Source: Thalassospiraceae bacterium (GTDB taxonomy: Bacteria > Pseudomonadota > Alphaproteobacteria > Rhodospirillales > Magnetovibrionaceae). Taken from it: a DNA stretch of 13,572 nucleotides. Under the pieces are notes generated by a model. That model searched no databases, was not told the DNA's origin, and worked only from the letters and a program-made list of their open reading frames with translations. Below are positions 1-7,087 of this stretch, piece by piece (within the stretch, counting starts at the first letter, position 1; every line of letters starts with the position of its first letter). Made by a program: the position numbers and the translations under genes. Location: contig DAOVVL010000016.1 of the NCBI GenBank assembly GCA_030637205.1, positions 1-13,572 on the forward strand, read 5' to 3'.

Positions 1-53
1 ATCGAGTGAAATAACAATACGTTTTTAATGAACTGTTTTTTTTAAATCACGCG

Positions 54-71
54 CCGGCAGAACGCCCGCAT
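54..71 (+). promoter_or_regulatory. candidate sigma-54 promoter ahead of flgE
   Basis: The stretch CCGGCAGAACGCCCGCAT has GG (56-57) and GC (68-69) exactly 10 bases apart, as in the sigma-54 -24/-12 element (TGGCAC-N5-TTGCW). GGCA and GCA(T) match, but the leading T, the C after GGCA and the TT before GC do not. Transcription would begin near 80, leaving a leader of about 58 bases before the flgE start. The cluster encodes an FlbD-type sigma-54 activator, and hook genes of Caulobacter are sigma-54 dependent, which supports the reading. The match is partial and could be chance. Confidence 0.35.
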
Positions 72-138
72 CAGCAAACCGGAAGAAATGATCCGGCCAA
101 AGGCAGCAGAAGCCCTGCCTTACCAAAGGAGAAAGAAA

Positions 139-2550
139 ATGAGCTTGTACGGTGCGCTCTATTCAGGTGTTGCAGGTCTGACAGCCCAATCCAGTTCGAT
201 GGGTGCCATTTCAGATAACATCACCAACGTGTCAACGATTGGTTATAAAAATACCAGCGTCAACTTCCAGACCCTGGTCACCAAGCAGACCTCGTCTACA
301 TTCTATTCAGCAGGCGGCGTGCAGTCCCGGCCCCGCCAGGCGGTTGATGTGCAGGGCCTGTTACAGGCCTCAAGCTCGTCAACTGATATCGCCATTTCCG
401 GCGGCGGTTTTTTCGTGGTTAACGAAGCCAGCACGCCGACAAGCAGCGATGCTTACTTTTACACCCGCGCCGGTTCGTTCAAGCAGAACAAGGAAGGCTA
501 TCTTGAAAATGCTGGCGGTTACTTCCTGCAAGGCTGGCCGACCGATGCAGCAGGCGAGGTCATTCCGGCCAACACCTCGCTCACCGCGACAAACCTCAAC
601 GTGATTTCCAATGATTACCTGGAAACCATCAACCTGAGCCGCGTTGCCGGTTCAGCAGCCGAAACCACCACCATTACCATCGGCGCCAACCTTCCCGAAG
701 ATGGTTCGGCAGGTGACCAGCATTCGACCGATGTGCAGTTCTTCGACACATTGGGTGCGGCCTACACCATGAGCTTCGGATACACCAAGGCTACCGCTCA
801 AAACGAGTGGGCCGTGGACGTTGCCCCACCGGCGGGCACTTCGGTATTGACCGTCACCGATGATAACGGTGCGGTCTATGCCAGTCAGGGCCGCGTTGAT
901 TTCTCAGGCCGCCCGGCAGATGGCTCGACCATCACGATCGACGGCATCACTTATGAGTTTGATGATGACGGCACATCCGGCGGCACCGCCCTGCAACTTG
1001 ATACGTTTGCCGTTACAGGTGCAGTTGCCAACGGTACAGAAACCTATACCCTGACCATCACCGATGATAGCGGCACTGCCACTTCCGTAACTGTAAGCCC
1101 TGCGGGAGCAGACACCCTGGCTGATGTCGGTACCGCGCTGGTAGCAGCCGTCGCCGGCAACGCCACCTTGAACGCGCTGTATACCCAGGTTGACAACCTC
1201 GACGGCACCTTCACGCTGGAAGCAAAAACAGCTGGTGTTCCGTTCTATGCATCCGTCGAACTTGCTGATGATGCCGGTGATGATAACGGCTTTACGCGCG
1301 CAAACACGACGGTCGTCAGCACGGTTCGGGTCGATGTCAGTTCCAACACCACGGTAGCTGGCGATGTGGCAACGCTGGTGGCAAAAGTGAATAGCCACGA
1401 TTCAGACTTCGATACCACCAACAACCGTATCAAGGCGGATGCCGATTCAACGACCACCATCCTCTTCACCGAAGACGGTACCGGCCAGTTCACGGTCGAC
1501 CCAAGTAGCCTGCTTTCAAGTACCGGCGCTGCGATCACCGACCAGTCCTCTACCTTTACCATTCAACAGATCGATACCCTTTATAGCGCCTATTCCCAGT
1601 TTACCCTGGGTGGGGTTCCAACCGATGCCGATACCTTGATCATTAACGGCATCACCTATGAGTTCGATACTAACGCGGCCTATACCAGTGGCAATGTACA
1701 GGTGGACATCTCTGCGGCAGACATATCGGTTGACGATGTGCTGGCGGCATTGGAAGCCGCGATCGAAACCAATGATGCCAACTACCCATCTGGCACGAAT
1801 GTCCGCCTGAGAGCAGACGGCGGTACCAATGCCATCGATACCAACGAACGCGATACTCTGGTTTTGAACTCGCTTTCGTCGTCTTTCACTGTTGATGCTT
1901 CCAACATGTCGGTTTCGTTTGCCGATCCTTACGGTACCAACTACGCCGCTTCCGGCACCACCGCGACGGTCGTAACCACGGCGGGTATCCAGTTCAGCAG
2001 CCAGGGCCAACCTGCCGACATCAATGTGGTCAATCTGCAAATTGATGGCTTCACCAATGGTGCCGCCGGCATGGACGACGCCATCGCCAGCCGCTTGGCG
2101 GTGGATTTCGGTACCGTCGGCGAAACAGATGGTATGACCCAGTTCGGTTCCGAATACACACCAACCTTCATCCAGCAGAACGGCTCGCGCTTTGGCAGCT
2201 TTGCCGGGGTTTCGTTCGGCTCTGATGGCATCGTGACGGCGTTGTTTGACAACGGTGACACCCGGCCCGTCTACAAGGTTCCGATCGCAACCTTCATCAA
2301 CCCCAACGGGTTGGAAGGGCGCACCGGCAACGTGTGGAACGCTTCTGAAGGATCTGGCGATTACACCCTTCGCACGGCTGGCAACGGCCCGGCGGGTGTG
2401 GTCACGCAAGGATCACTGGAAGCCTCCACGGTCGATATCGGTGCCGAGTTCACCAACATGATCGTTGTGCAGCGCGCCTATTCAGCCAGTACCAAGATTA
2501 TTTCCACGGCTGACCAGATGCTCGAAGAATTGATGCGAACCAAGCGTTAA
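139..2550 (+). CDS. flgE: flagellar hook protein FlgE, long form (803 aa)
   Basis: Structural subunit of the hook, the flexible joint between rod and filament, exported by the flagellar type III system. The N-terminus (MSLYGALYSGVAGLTAQ, then SDNITNVSTIGYKN) is the standard rod/hook family start, and the C-terminus (MIVVQRAYSASTKIISTADQM, then LEELMRTKR) is the matching FlgE helix; both pair in the D0 coiled coil. The frame is open from 88, but ATG 139 is chosen because AAAGGAGA (125-132) lies 6 bases upstream and the protein then begins at the conserved MSLYGAL. At 803 residues it is about twice the enterobacterial protein (about 400). The extra length is a Thr/Asp/Ala-rich middle, about residues 230-640, containing repeated modules with a shared ITYEFD motif. 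An intrinsic terminator follows, so flgE is probably the last gene of its transcript. Family assignment is certain; the role of the middle is not visible. Confidence 0.97.
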   Translation: MSLYGALYSGVAGLTAQSSSMGAISDNITNVSTIGYKNTSVNFQTLVTKQTSSTFYSAGGVQSRPRQAVDVQGLLQASSSSTDIAISGGGFFVVNEASTPTSSDAYFYTRAGSFKQNKEGYLENAGGYFLQGWPTDAAGEVIPANTSLTATNLNVISNDYLETINLSRVAGSAAETTTITIGANLPEDGSAGDQHSTDVQFFDTLGAAYTMSFGYTKATAQNEWAVDVAPPAGTSVLTVTDDNGAVYASQGRVDFSGRPADGSTITIDGITYEFDDDGTSGGTALQLDTFAVTGAVANGTETYTLTITDDSGTATSVTVSPAGADTLADVGTALVAAVAGNATLNALYTQVDNLDGTFTLEAKTAGVPFYASVELADDAGDDNGFTRANTTVVSTVRVDVSSNTTVAGDVATLVAKVNSHDSDFDTTNNRIKADADSTTTILFTEDGTGQFTVDPSSLLSSTGAAITDQSSTFTIQQIDTLYSAYSQFTLGGVPTDADTLIINGITYEFDTNAAYTSGNVQVDISAADISVDDVLAALEAAIETNDANYPSGTNVRLRADGGTNAIDTNERDTLVLNSLSSSFTVDASNMSVSFADPYGTNYAASGTTATVVTTAGIQFSSQGQPADINVVNLQIDGFTNGAAGMDDAIASRLAVDFGTVGETDGMTQFGSEYTPTFIQQNGSRFGSFAGVSFGSDGIVTALFDNGDTRPVYKVPIATFINPNGLEGRTGNVWNASEGSGDYTLRTAGNGPAGVVTQGSLEASTVDIGAEFTNMIVVQRAYSASTKIISTADQMLEELMRTKR
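901..1959 (+). repeat. diverged internal repeats within flgE
   Basis: Two segments of FlgE share one pattern. Residues 257-275 contain ITIDGITYEFD and residues 493-510 contain LIINGITYEFD, each preceded by a Gly-x-Pro-x-Asp/Ala stretch and about 236 residues apart. The DNA is also alike there: GACGGCATCACTTATGAGTT near 940 and AACGGCATCACCTATGAGTT near 1644. A second pair of blocks follows: VRVDVSS ... DVATLVAKV ... FTVDPSS after the first, and VQVDISA ... DVLAALEAA ... FTVDASN after the second. This suggests an old module duplication that enlarged the hook subunit's variable domain. Exact boundaries cannot be set by eye. Confidence 0.6.
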
Positions 2551-2584
2551 TACGTTGACCGGATTGCCCGGTCTCTCCTGAAAC

Positions 2585-2622
2585 GGCCCGTGATGCAGAA
2601 CGTATCACGGGTCTTTTCTTTT
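2585..2622 (+). terminator. rho-independent terminator of flgE
   Basis: CCCGTGAT (2587-2594) pairs perfectly with ATCACGGG (2604-2611). The stem can be extended inwards by G-T and C-G pairs to leave a small AGAAC loop, and outwards by a G-T and a G-C pair. It is followed directly by the T-rich run TCTTTTCTTTT. It lies 34 bases after the flgE stop and separates flgE from sciP. Confidence 0.88.
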
Positions 2623-2701
2623 GTTATTTTTGGGCCTTATCCACGCTTCTTAATTTTTCGTTACCAGATCGCTTCACAATCCACTGAAATCTTTCACCTT
2701 T

Positions 2702-2740
2702 TTAGGGTTTCCTTAACGTCCCGGGCCGTATCAATATAGA
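2702..2740 (+). promoter_or_regulatory. CtrA-type promoter of sciP (CtrA box plus -10)
   Basis: TTAG-GGTTTCC-TTAAC at 2702-2717 matches the CtrA consensus TTAA-N7-TTAAC at 8 of 9 defined bases. A -10-like TATAGA (2735-2740) lies 17 bases after the TTAAC half, which is the layout of CtrA-activated promoters whose box overlaps -35. The predicted start of transcription is near 2747, about 33 bases before the sciP ATG. CtrA-driven transcription of sciP is known in Caulobacter; its use here is inferred. The remainder of 2623-2779 is AT-rich and shows no gene. Confidence 0.62.
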
Positions 2741-2779
2741 TAGAACCTAGCGACAACCGTAGAAACGGACCCAAATCAC

Positions 2780-3091
2780 ATGACCCAGGACGCACCGAAG
2801 AATTCAGTCCGTCCCGACGTATGCAAAATGTCGGACGAGACCCCCCAGCCCGATCAATCAAATATACGCATCGAAGACCTGCCGCCGACCAATACCACCC
2901 GGTGGATCACCCGGCGCAAGGCCGAGGTCGTGGCCGGGGTACGTAGCGGCTTGATTTCCCTGGAAGAAGCCTGCCGACGCTATTCGCTGTCGGTTGAGGA
3001 ATTCCTGTCCTGGCAGACCACGCTGGACCGCCACGGGCTTCCGGGTTTGCGCGTCACGCGGCTTCGCGATTTGCGTTCCGGGCGCAGCTGA
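2780..3091 (+). CDS. sciP: CtrA inhibitor SciP (DUF1153 family)
   Basis: Small (103 aa) helix-turn-helix protein. In Caulobacter, SciP binds CtrA at promoters and blocks RNA polymerase recruitment, closing the CtrA window of the cell cycle and affecting many flagellar genes. The diagnostic core is residues 30-95: IEDLPPTNTTRWITRRKAEV, VAGVRSGLISLEEACRRYSL, then SVEEFLSWQ and DRHGLPGL, all typical of DUF1153. Residues 1-29 are a polar, non-conserved lead. ATG 2780 has only a weak CGGA upstream; ATG 2828 (residue 17) is an alternative start with no better site, and either keeps the core. It lies between flgE and fliF, as in Caulobacter as I recall it, with its own CtrA-type promoter. The family is clear; the CtrA partner is not in the window. 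Confidence 0.92.
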   Translation: MTQDAPKNSVRPDVCKMSDETPQPDQSNIRIEDLPPTNTTRWITRRKAEVVAGVRSGLISLEEACRRYSLSVEEFLSWQTTLDRHGLPGLRVTRLRDLRSGRS

Positions 3092-3175
3092 CCCTGATTT
3101 TCCTATAATTTCTGCCGTTTTTTGGTACCTGTAGTCGGTTCGCCTGCTGCACTTCGGTGGCGCTTGCAGATCGCG

Positions 3176-3195
3176 TACGCCTGCGCGTAAATTTT
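3176..3195 (+). terminator. weak candidate terminator after sciP
   Basis: TACGC (3176-3180) and GCGTA (3185-3189) form a 5-bp stem around the tetraloop CTGC, followed by AATTTTC. The stem is short and the T-run only four bases, so sciP transcripts may read on toward fliF. No better terminator was found downstream of sciP. Confidence 0.25.
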
Positions 3196-3272
3196 CCCGG
3201 CCCAAATGCATCTCTCATTGGCCCCTTTTGGCTCGTGCGTAAAAAGCACCGGTAGGCAATTTTTGCCGCCTT

Positions 3273-3288
3273 GTTAACGACTTATTCA
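3273..3288 (-). promoter_or_regulatory. candidate CtrA box ahead of fliF
   Basis: GTTAA-CGACTTA-TTCA is the inverted CtrA consensus (GTTAA-N7-TTAA) with 8 of 9 defined bases matching. Read in the forward direction, the same site supplies only a TTAAC half-site with a poor partner (TTGC). It lies about 150 bases before the fliF GTG, with room for a start of transcription near 3315. No good -10 is visible; TAGCTT (3301-3306) is the nearest candidate. The fliF operon of Caulobacter is a known CtrA target, which favours a real site. Confidence 0.5.
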
Positions 3289-3297
3289 CCATCAACT

Positions 3298-3310
3298 CCC
3301 TAGCTTAGGG
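3298..3310. promoter_or_regulatory. inverted repeat in the fliF promoter region
   Basis: CCCTA-GCT-TAGGG is a perfect 5-bp inverted repeat with a 3-bp centre, 10 bases after the candidate CtrA box and about where -10 would fall. It could be an operator; FlbD represses fliF in Caulobacter. I do not recognise the sequence as a known FlbD site. Confidence 0.3.
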
Positions 3311-3325
3311 TCTGAGGACAAGGGG

Positions 3326-3348
3326 TGCGGGCCGCATTCAAGCCCGCA
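3326..3348 (+). other. stem-loop in the presumed fliF leader
   Basis: TGCGGGC (3326-3332) pairs with GCCCGCA (3342-3348) around a 9-base loop, a perfect 7-bp GC-rich stem. It has no T-run, so it is not a terminator. It would lie near the 5' end of a transcript beginning close to 3315 and might protect the message or be a protein site. Function is unknown. Confidence 0.35.
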
Positions 3349-3438
3349 ATACGTCCGCCTTCCACAAGGTGGGATGCGCCATTAAAACAAGTGCCCTGCG
3401 AAACATGCAGGAAAGCACATCGGGGATCGAGGAAGCTC

Positions 3439-5091
3439 GTGGACACACTGCTGCAATCGCTTAAGAATTTAGGGCCGACCCGCCTGGCCGTTATGGCTGC
3501 CGTGCTGTTCGGAATGGTCATCTTCTTCATCTACCTGACAACCCGGCTAACCGCACCGCAACTGGCGCTGCTGTACGGGGATCTGAGCGGTTCTGACCAG
3601 CAAAGCATCATCACCCAGCTGAGCACCCAAAACATCCCATACGAAATCAAAGGCGGCGGCACCGAAATTCATGTTCCCGAGGCGCAGATTGGACAGGTTC
3701 GCCTGAGCATGGCCAACCAGGGCCTGCCCAGCGGCGGCTCCATCGGATATGAACTCTTTGATCAACAAAGCGGCATCGGCACCACGAACTTTCAACAAAA
3801 CGTCAATCTGGTGCGCGCGTTGGAAGGCGAATTGGCCAGAACCATCGCAACCATTGACACGGTCAAGTCCGCGCGGGTTCATCTGGTGATGCCCAAACGC
3901 GAATTGTTTCAACGCCAGAGCTCACAGCCCAGTTCTTCGATTTTCCTGCGCATGAACGGCGCCAACCGGCTTGATACGGGGCAGGTTGCGGGCATTCAAC
4001 ATTTGGTGGCGGCGGCTGTTCCGGGCCTGAACCCGCAAAACATTGCGATTATTGATGGCAAGGGCGAGTTGCTGGCGCGCGGCTTTGAAGGCGATCCATC
4101 ATCGCCTGAAATGGTTGCCCAGAAAACCGATGAACGACGCCGCGCGTATGAACGCCGTCTTTCAACGACGATTGAAAAGCTTTTGGAAAAATCGATCGGC
4201 TACGGCAAGGTCCGCGCCGAAGTCACGGCAGAAATGGATTTCGACCGGATCAGCACCAACGAAGAAATATTTGACCCCGATGGTCAGGTGGTGCGCTCGA
4301 CACAATCGGTTGAACTGACCAATTCATCCCAAGACAGCGAACCCCAGGCGGTAACCGTGGGCAATAACCTGCCCGACCCCACCGGCCTTGGTGGCGACGC
4401 TGCAACCCGCAACGCAGCGGAAAGCCGCACCGAAGAAACGGTCAATTTTGAAATTTCCAAGCGCGTGGTCAATCAGGTCCGCGACACCGGTATTGTAAAC
4501 CGCTTGTCAGTGGCCGTGCTTGTTGATGGCGCGTTCGCATTTGACGAAAATAACGATGTTGTCTACCGTGCACGTACACCTGAAGAAATGGAAATGCTGA
4601 CATCTCTGGTACGCGGCGCTATTGGTTACAATGGCGAACGCGGCGATGTGCTTGAGGTCATCAACATGCGGTTTGCCGACACAGAACCCGAACCCGAACA
4701 GCCTCTTGATTTGTTCTTTGGCTTTGAGAAACAGGATCTGTTGCGCATTGCTGAAATGCTGGTCCTGACCATCCTTGCGATCCTGGTGATCCTGCTGGTG
4801 GTCCGCCCGCTGATCAGCCGGGCCTTCGAAGCCCTTCCGGCTGCCGCCGGTGCGTTGGCCGAAGGTGGCCGCCTGATCGCCGATCAGGCCCAATTGGCCG
4901 CTGGTGCCCTGGCGGCACCGCCGGGCACGGGGCCTGAAGAAGAAGAAGACTCGTTCGATGAGCTGATTGATCTTGAAAGGGTTGAAGGCCGCGTGAAGGC
5001 CTCCAGCGTCAAGAAAGTCGGCGAAATCGTTGAAAAACATCCCGAAGAGGCACTTTCCATCGTTCGCACATGGCTCTATCAGGAAGCCTAA
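3439..5091 (+). CDS. fliF: flagellar MS-ring protein FliF
   Basis: Inner-membrane protein (550 aa) that forms the MS ring, the platform for rod, C ring and export apparatus. A first membrane helix lies at about 16-36 (LAVMAAVLFGMVIFFIYL). The YscJ/FliF periplasmic domain follows, with LLYGDLSGSDQ, GGSIGYELFD and SARVHLVMPKRELF. A second membrane helix is at about 438-458. The cytoplasmic tail ends in VKKVGEIVEKHPEEALSIVR, then TWLYQEA, the FliG-binding end. The GTG at 3439 is chosen because GAGGAAG (3429-3435) lies just upstream and the protein then begins (M)DTLLQSLKNLG, as is usual. The frame is open back to 3325, but no in-frame ATG precedes this point. The tail has an Ala/Gly-rich stretch and an acidic EEEED run before the FliG-binding segment. 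It is the first gene of the downstream operon, probably CtrA-controlled. Confidence 0.96.
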   Translation: MDTLLQSLKNLGPTRLAVMAAVLFGMVIFFIYLTTRLTAPQLALLYGDLSGSDQQSIITQLSTQNIPYEIKGGGTEIHVPEAQIGQVRLSMANQGLPSGGSIGYELFDQQSGIGTTNFQQNVNLVRALEGELARTIATIDTVKSARVHLVMPKRELFQRQSSQPSSSIFLRMNGANRLDTGQVAGIQHLVAAAVPGLNPQNIAIIDGKGELLARGFEGDPSSPEMVAQKTDERRRAYERRLSTTIEKLLEKSIGYGKVRAEVTAEMDFDRISTNEEIFDPDGQVVRSTQSVELTNSSQDSEPQAVTVGNNLPDPTGLGGDAATRNAAESRTEETVNFEISKRVVNQVRDTGIVNRLSVAVLVDGAFAFDENNDVVYRARTPEEMEMLTSLVRGAIGYNGERGDVLEVINMRFADTEPEPEQPLDLFFGFEKQDLLRIAEMLVLTILAILVILLVVRPLISRAFEALPAAAGALAEGGRLIADQAQLAAGALAAPPGTGPEEEEDSFDELIDLERVEGRVKASSVKKVGEIVEKHPEEALSIVRTWLYQEA

Positions 5092-5117
5092 GGCATCAAT
5101 AAGGTTGAGGCATTTTT

Positions 5118-5141
5118 ATGGTTGAGGCAAAATCTAGCTAA
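5118..5141 (+). other. seven-codon leader ORF overlapping the fliG start
   Basis: ATG 5118 opens MVEAKSS and stops at TAA 5139-5141, whose last A is the first base of the fliG ATG (TAATG). It has its own GAGG (5107-5110) 7 bases upstream. GGTTGAGGCA occurs twice (5103-5112 and 5120-5129), so the ribosome-site region looks duplicated. The second GAGG is 13 bases from the fliG ATG, a long spacing. It may couple translation into fliG, or be a chance frame. Confidence 0.35.
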
Positions 5142-6160
5142 TGGCTCGCGTTAAAGACGATTTCAGGAATCTCTCTGGCCCGCAAAAAGCGGCGATCTTC
5201 ATGCTGTCTTTGAGCGAGGAGCAGTCCGGCACGATGTTCGAAATGATGGATGACGAAGAGATCCGGGAACTTTCCCAGATCATGTCTTCGCTGGGTTCTA
5301 TCAACTCGAAAGTGGTGGAACGCCTGTTCATTGAATTTGCCGACCAGATATCTTCTGCCGGTTCACTTGTGGGTTCGTACGAGTCAACCGAGCGCCTGCT
5401 GGCCAAGGCTTTGGGCTCCGATCGTGTTGACCAGATCATGGAAGAACTGCGCGGCCCTGCCGGTCGTACCATGTGGGACAAGCTTGGCAACGTGAACGAA
5501 GCGGTGCTGGCCAACTATCTTAAAAACGAATACCCGCAGACCGTGGCCGTGGTGCTTTCAAAAATTCGCCCCGAACACGCGGCAAGCGTTTTGTCCATTT
5601 TGCCTGAAAACTTCTCGATGGAAGTCATCATGCGCATGTTGAGCATGGAAGCTGTGCAAAAGGAAATTCTCGACCACGTTGAAAAAACGCTGCGTACCGA
5701 ATTTATGACCAACCTTGCACGCACGGCGCGCCAGGACAGCCATGAAATGATGGCCAACATCTTCAATACGCTCGATCGCAATACAGAATCGCGCTTCATC
5801 GCGGCCCTTGAAGAACGCAACCGTGAATCGGCCGAGAAGATCAAACAACTTATGTTCACCTTCGACGATCTGCAGCGTGTCGACAGCACCGGTATTCAGA
5901 TTCTGCTGCGCCAGATCGACAAGGCACAACTGGCTGTTGCGCTTAAAGGTGGGTCGGAAGAGGTCAAGGAACTGTTCTTTGCCAACATGTCCGAACGCGC
6001 TGCAAAGATCATGCGCGAAGACATGGACGCGATGGGCGCGGTGCGCCTCAAGGATGTGGACGATGCCCAATCAGGTATCGTGGTTATCGCCAAACAACTT
6101 TCCGATTCCGGCGAAATCGTGGTTGCCGGTTCGGGCGAAGAAGAACAGCTGGTCTATTAA
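5141..6160 (+). CDS. fliG: flagellar motor switch protein FliG
   Basis: C-ring protein (339 aa) that binds FliF and meets the stator to make torque. The N-terminal domain begins LSGPQKAAIFMLSLSEEQSG. The middle domain has EYPQ at 130-133 (EHPQ in enterobacteria) followed by TVAVVLSKI. The C-terminal torque domain keeps MFTFDDLQRVDSTGIQILLR and its charged positions: K269, R286 and E293/D294 correspond to the known torque-helix residues. Length is normal for the family. ATG 5141 lacks a close ribosome site of its own and overlaps the stop of a 7-codon leader frame. The gene lies 49 bases after fliF. The call is certain. Confidence 0.97.
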   Translation: MARVKDDFRNLSGPQKAAIFMLSLSEEQSGTMFEMMDDEEIRELSQIMSSLGSINSKVVERLFIEFADQISSAGSLVGSYESTERLLAKALGSDRVDQIMEELRGPAGRTMWDKLGNVNEAVLANYLKNEYPQTVAVVLSKIRPEHAASVLSILPENFSMEVIMRMLSMEAVQKEILDHVEKTLRTEFMTNLARTARQDSHEMMANIFNTLDRNTESRFIAALEERNRESAEKIKQLMFTFDDLQRVDSTGIQILLRQIDKAQLAVALKGGSEEVKELFFANMSERAAKIMREDMDAMGAVRLKDVDDAQSGIVVIAKQLSDSGEIVVAGSGEEEQLVY

Positions 6161-6175
6161 AGGGGCCACAATCTT

Positions 6176-7057
6176 ATGGAAACACAAATGGCAGGCGCGG
6201 AAATAAAAAAGTTTTTGTTCAACGACGAATTCGTCATGCTCGAAGACGGCACGCCTGAACCTGAGCAAAAAGAAGCTGAAGCTGCCGACGAAGGTGATGA
6301 ACTACTGGCAGACGGGGCTGAAGCGGACGCCGAGAACGATAAAATTGAAGAACCCATCGAAGAAGCCGCGCCGACTTTCAGCGAAGAAGACCTCGACATT
6401 GCCCGACGCGAAGGCATCCAGTCCGGACGCGACGAAGCACTGAAAGACCTGGAAGGCTCGCTACAGAAAAAACTGGCCGATACCCTTGAAGCACTGCTTC
6501 AACAGTTCACCACCATCGAGACCGCATTTGCTGATGATAAGGAAGAACGCAACCTCAATGCGGTTGGCGTGGCGACCGTCATCGTTCGCAAGCTGTTTCC
6601 GTCGCTGAATATGGACAATGCCATCGACGAGATCGACCACATGATCCATCAGGCGATGGAACGCACCGCCGGTTCGATCAAGCTGAACTTTTTTGTCGCC
6701 GACGAACTGAAAGGCGAAGTCGAAACCAAATTAAAAGAACAAATTGCCGGTTCCGGGCGCATGATTGAATATCAGGTCATTGCCAAGCCCGACATGGCTG
6801 TGGGCGACTGCACCATCGAATGGGAAGGCGGCGGACTGGTGCGTGATCAGGCTATTATGTGGCAGGAAATTGACGAAATCATCGAACGCAATCTGGGCAC
6901 ACTTCCCTCACAACCTGCCGCCGATGCGGTTCAGACAAGCCCAGTGGCTGAGGACACAAGCGAAGCCCCGGATGTGGCAAGCGAAAGCGCCGGCGAAAGT
7001 GAAACACAGCAAGACCAAGACAGCAAAGACGGCGACCCGGAAATTCAAACCCCCTGA
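6176..7057 (+). CDS. fliH: flagellar export regulator FliH (FlbE-like)
   Basis: Cytoplasmic protein (293 aa) that holds the export ATPase FliI and links it to the C ring through FliN. The N-terminus has a short conserved motif, AEIKKFLFNDEF. An acidic, low-complexity stretch (about 24-75) and a helical region follow. The FliH C-terminal domain (about 120-235) contains GVATVIVRKLFPSL and GDCTIEWEGGG (210-220), the family signature. A disordered acidic Ser/Gln tail ends the protein. AGGGG lies about 12 bases before ATG 6176; ATG 6188 (residue 5) is an alternative. TGA is followed immediately by in-frame TAG, a tandem stop. The place between fliG and fliN matches flbE of Caulobacter. Sequence divergence is typical of FliH; position and signature settle it. 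Confidence 0.88.
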   Translation: METQMAGAEIKKFLFNDEFVMLEDGTPEPEQKEAEAADEGDELLADGAEADAENDKIEEPIEEAAPTFSEEDLDIARREGIQSGRDEALKDLEGSLQKKLADTLEALLQQFTTIETAFADDKEERNLNAVGVATVIVRKLFPSLNMDNAIDEIDHMIHQAMERTAGSIKLNFFVADELKGEVETKLKEQIAGSGRMIEYQVIAKPDMAVGDCTIEWEGGGLVRDQAIMWQEIDEIIERNLGTLPSQPAADAVQTSPVAEDTSEAPDVASESAGESETQQDQDSKDGDPEIQTP

Positions 7058-7058
7058 T

Positions 7059-7079
7059 AGGAGGGCCCTTTCATTAGGG
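7059..7079 (+). promoter_or_regulatory. split ribosome-binding region of fliN with a small hairpin
   Basis: A strong AGGAGGG (7059-7065) lies 22 bases before the fliN ATG, too far for direct use. CCCT (7066-7069) can pair with AGGG (7076-7079) around TTCATT. Folding would bring the strong site to an effective 8 bases from ATG 7088. If unfolded, the second AGGG (7076-7079) is itself 8 bases from the ATG. A 4-bp stem is weak, so this is only a possibility. Confidence 0.3.
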
Positions 7080-7087
7080 TGAAACCA

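Larger units (their letters stand above)
3092..3438 (+). other. 347-base gene-free region between sciP and fliF
   Basis: No convincing gene lies here on either strand; the open frames that cross it lack ribosome sites and recognisable protein. The first part (to about 3190) is GC-rich with short palindromes such as GCGTACGC. The second part holds a CtrA-type box (3273-3288), the inverted repeat CCCTA-GCT-TAGGG and a leader stem. GGCAA-TTT-TTGCC (3254-3266) is a further small palindrome. The fliF frame is open from a GTG at 3325, but those 38 extra residues do not look like FliF. Confidence 0.7.

Noticed and set aside
25..40. TTAA-N7-TTTTT upstream of flgE as a CtrA box
   Set aside because: The second half matches only TT of TTAAC; AT-rich sequence gives such matches by chance.
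1516..2409. Open frame of 297 codons on the minus strand inside flgE
   Set aside because: It is antisense to the conserved C-terminal half of FlgE and its translation shows no family motif.
3128..3190. GC-rich stretch with GGTTCGCC as a possible tRNA
   Set aside because: No acceptor, D or anticodon arms can be paired around it.
2858..3211. Minus-strand frame of 117 codons over sciP and the gap
   Set aside because: It overlaps the conserved DUF1153 core on the other strand and has no ribosome site or known motif.
3219..3234. TGGCCCCTTTTGGCT as a sigma-54 promoter for fliF
   Set aside because: The GG to GC spacing is 9 instead of 10 bases, which sigma-54 does not normally tolerate.
3325..3438. 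38-residue N-terminal extension of FliF from GTG 3325
   Set aside because: The extension does not resemble FliF, has Cys/His/Pro composition unlike the rest, and would overlap the leader stem. GTG 3439 has a good ribosome site and gives the normal start.
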